A DNA stretch of 64,000 bases from Branchiostoma floridae (lineage: Eukaryota; Chordata; Leptocardii; Amphioxiformes; Branchiostomatidae). Where the stretch lies: assembly GCF_000003815.2 (NCBI RefSeq), contig NC_049982.1, positions 33,574,186 to 33,638,185 on the forward strand, written 5' to 3'. A program made the translations under genes and the position numbers. A model generated the notes under the pieces. The model saw nothing but the letters and a program-made list of their open reading frames with translations, was not told where the DNA came from and made no database searches. Of this stretch, positions 61,643 through 64,000 are shown one piece after another (position 1 is the first letter of the stretch; every line of letters begins with the position of its first letter).

Positions 61643-62830
61643 GTCTCTAGATAGGGAATAGTAAGCTACAGACCGCATAATTCTATTGTGCAGTGTTGCC
61701 GAGATATTCTCGATCATAGGTTCACCTTAGCCTACCGCTACGTAACACATACGGGCGTATATACGCTTGAGATTCCGAAGTCTTCAAAGTTATTCCGGTG
61801 GGTCAAACTTGGTATCGTTAAATAGGTCTCTAGGTAGGGAATAGTAAGCCACAAACCGCATAATGCTATTGTGCATTGTTGCCGAGATATTCTCGATCAT
61901 AGGTTCACCTTAGCCGTAACCGCTACGTAACACATACGGGCGTATATACGCTTGCGATACCGAAGTCTTCAATGTTATTCCAGTGGCTTAAACTTGGTAT
62001 CCTTACAAAGGTCTCTAGGTAGGGAATAGTAAGCCACAAACCGCATAATTGTACTGTGCACTGTTCCCGAGATATTCTCGATCATAGTTTCACATTAGCC
62101 GTAACCGCTACGTAACACATACGGGCGTATATACGCTTGCGATTACGAAGTCTTCAAAGTTATTCCGGTGGGTCAAACTTGGTATCGTTAGAAAGGTCTC
62201 TAGATAGGGAGTAGTAAGCCACAAACCGCATAACTCTATTGTGCATTGTTGCCGAGATATTCTCGATCATAGGTTCACCTTAGCCGTAACCGCTACGTAA
62301 CACATACGGGCGTATATACGCTTGCGATTCCGAAGTCTTCAAAGTTATTCCGGTGGGTCAAATTTGGTATCGTTAGAAAGGTCTCTAGGTAGGGAATAGT
62401 AAGCCACAAACCGCATAATGCTATTGTGCATTGTTGCCGAGATATTCTCGATCATAGGTTCACCTTAGCCGTAACCGCTACGTAACACATACGGGCGTAT
62501 ATACGCTTGCGATACCGAAGTCTTCAATGCTATTCCGGTGGCTCAAACTTGGTATCCTTAGAAAGGTCTCTAGGTAGGGAATAGCAAGCCACAGACCGCA
62601 TAATTCTAGTGTACATTGTTGCCGAGATATTCTCGATCATAGGTTCACCTTAGCCGTAACCGCTACGTAACACATACGGGCGTATATACGCTTGCGATTC
62701 CGAAGTCTTCAAAGTTATTCCGGTGGGTCACACTTGGTATCGTTAGAAAGGTCTCTAGGTAGGGAATAGTAAGCCACAGACCGCATAATTCTAGTGTACA
62801 TTGTTGCCGAGATATTCTCGATCATAGGTT

Positions 62831-63144
62831 NNNNNNNNNNNNNNNNNNNNNNNNNNNNNNNNNNNNNNNNNNNNNNNNNNNNNNNNNNNNNNNNNNNNNN
62901 NNNNNNNNNNNNNNNNNNNNNNNNNNNNNNNNNNNNNNNNNNNNNNNNNNNNNNNNNNNNNNNNNNNNNNNNNNNNNNNNNNNNNNNNNNNNNNNNNNNN
63001 NNNNNNNNNNNNNNNNNNNNNNNNNNNNNNNNNNNNNNNNNNNNNNNNNNNNNNNNNNNNNNNNNNNNNNNNNNNNNNNNNNNNNNNNNNNNNNNNNNNN
63101 NNNNNNNNNNNNNNNNNNNNNNNNNNNNNNNNNNNNNNNNNNNN
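62831..63144. other. Assembly gap (about 314 N) inside the satellite
   Basis: N run within the tandem array. Confidence 0.99.
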
Positions 63145-64000
63145 CACAAACCGCATAATTCTATTGTACATTGTTGCCGAGATATTCTCGATCATAGGTT
63201 CACCTTAGCCGTAACCGCTACGTAACACATACGGGGCGTATATACACTTGCGATTCCGAAGTCTTCAAAGTTATTCCGGTGGGTCAAACTTGGTATCGTT
63301 AGAAAGGTCTCTAGATAGGGAATGGTAAGCCACAGACCGCATAATTCTATTGTGCACTGTTGTCGAGATATTCTCGATCATAGGTTCACCTTAGCCTACC
63401 GCTACGTAACACGTACGGGCGTATATACGCTTGAGATTCCGAAGTCTTCAAAGTTATTCCGGTGAGTCAAACTTGGTATCGTTAGAAAGGTCTCTAAGTA
63501 GGGAATAGTAAGCCACAAACCGCATAATTCTATTGTGCACTGTTGCCGAGATATTCTCGATCATAGTTTCACCTTAGCCGTAACCGCTACGTAACACATA
63601 CGGGCGTATATACGCTTGAGATTCCGAAGTCTTCAAAGTTATTCCGGTGGGTCAAACTTGGTATCGTTAGAAAGGTCTCTATATAGGGAATGGTAAGCCA
63701 CAAACCGCATAATTCTATTGTGCATTGTTGCCGAGATATTCTCGATCACAGGTTCATCTTAGCCTACCGCTACGTAACACATACGGGCGTATATACGCTT
63801 GAGATTCCGAAGTCTTCAAAGTTATTCCGGTGGGTCAAACTTGGTATCGTTACAAAGGTCTCTAGATAGGGTATGGTAAGTCACAAACCGCATAATTCTA
63901 TTGTGCACTGTTGCCGAGATATTCTCGATCATAGGTTCACCTTAGCCGTAACCGCTACGTAACACATACGGGCGTATATACGCTTGCGATTACGAAGTCT

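Larger units (their letters stand above)
59773..64000. repeat. ~184-bp tandem satellite array
   Basis: About 23 head-to-tail units of 183-184 bp run to the window edge, interrupted by three N gaps. Successive GGTCTCTAG landmarks are at 59799, 59983, 60534 (changed) and 60717. Each unit contains GGTCAAACTTGGTATCGTTA, the palindrome GCGTATATACGC, and the near-palindrome CGAGATATTCTCG. Units differ by a few substitutions, for example GCCTACCGC versus GCCGTAACCGC. Long open frames here are artefacts of the N runs. Confidence 0.97.

Noticed and set aside
60110-63225. Open frames of 86-144 codons across N runs
   Set aside because: Made of N translated as X between satellite units.
59773-64000. Regular repeats suggesting a CRISPR array
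   Set aside because: Units are ~184 bp, head to tail, without unique spacers; it is a eukaryotic satellite.

Overview
The window reads as animal nuclear DNA. Genes are split by many phase-consistent GT/AG introns, miniature transposons are dense, and the gene set is metazoan. The best guess for the source is a lancelet (amphioxus, Branchiostoma). This is inferred from chordate-like gene order, single ancestral forms of genes that are paired in vertebrates, and a NACHT (NLR-type) relic. It was not tested by any search.

Layout. (1) 1-14390: an LCOR/LCORL/E93-family transcription factor on the minus strand, six coding exons, with possible 3' UTR and unassigned sequence at 1-3977. Its long introns hold a (CA)n tract, a hAT-like element, a non-LTR retrotransposon tail and an ~800 bp foldback element. 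(2) 17265-21450: MORN4, plus strand, four exons. (3) 24677-25888: the mitochondrial Obg GTPase MTG2, minus strand, intronless. (4) 27380-41334: R3HCC1/R3HCC1L, plus strand, ten recognised exons; an 830 bp near-identical duplicon lies on both sides of its R3H-domain exon. (5) 44450-48172: a divergent NF-YA (HAP2-domain) gene, minus strand. It lies head-to-head with (6) 49505-53585: SNRPG (Sm protein G), plus strand. (7) 56728-57968: a NACHT-domain NLR pseudogene, minus strand. (8) about 59773 to the window end: a ~184 bp tandem satellite broken by assembly gaps.

The genes are independent housekeeping or regulatory loci rather than a pathway. SNRPG acts in the spliceosome, MTG2 in mitoribosome assembly, and LCOR-like and NF-YA-like in transcription. 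LCOR, MORN4 and R3HCC1L are also neighbours on human 10q24 (from memory), so the left half looks like an old conserved block with MTG2 placed inside it.

Exon borders were placed by eye from splice consensus, reading phase and remembered family alignments. Coding totals close in frame: 576 aa for LCOR-like, 146 for MORN4, 403 for MTG2, 829 plus an unfound N-terminus for R3HCC1L, 325 for NF-YA-like and 76 for SNRPG. No complete, obviously new multi-gene system was seen. The most unusual items are the duplicon around the R3H exon, the altered NF-YA DNA-binding segment, and several element families with readable target-site duplications.
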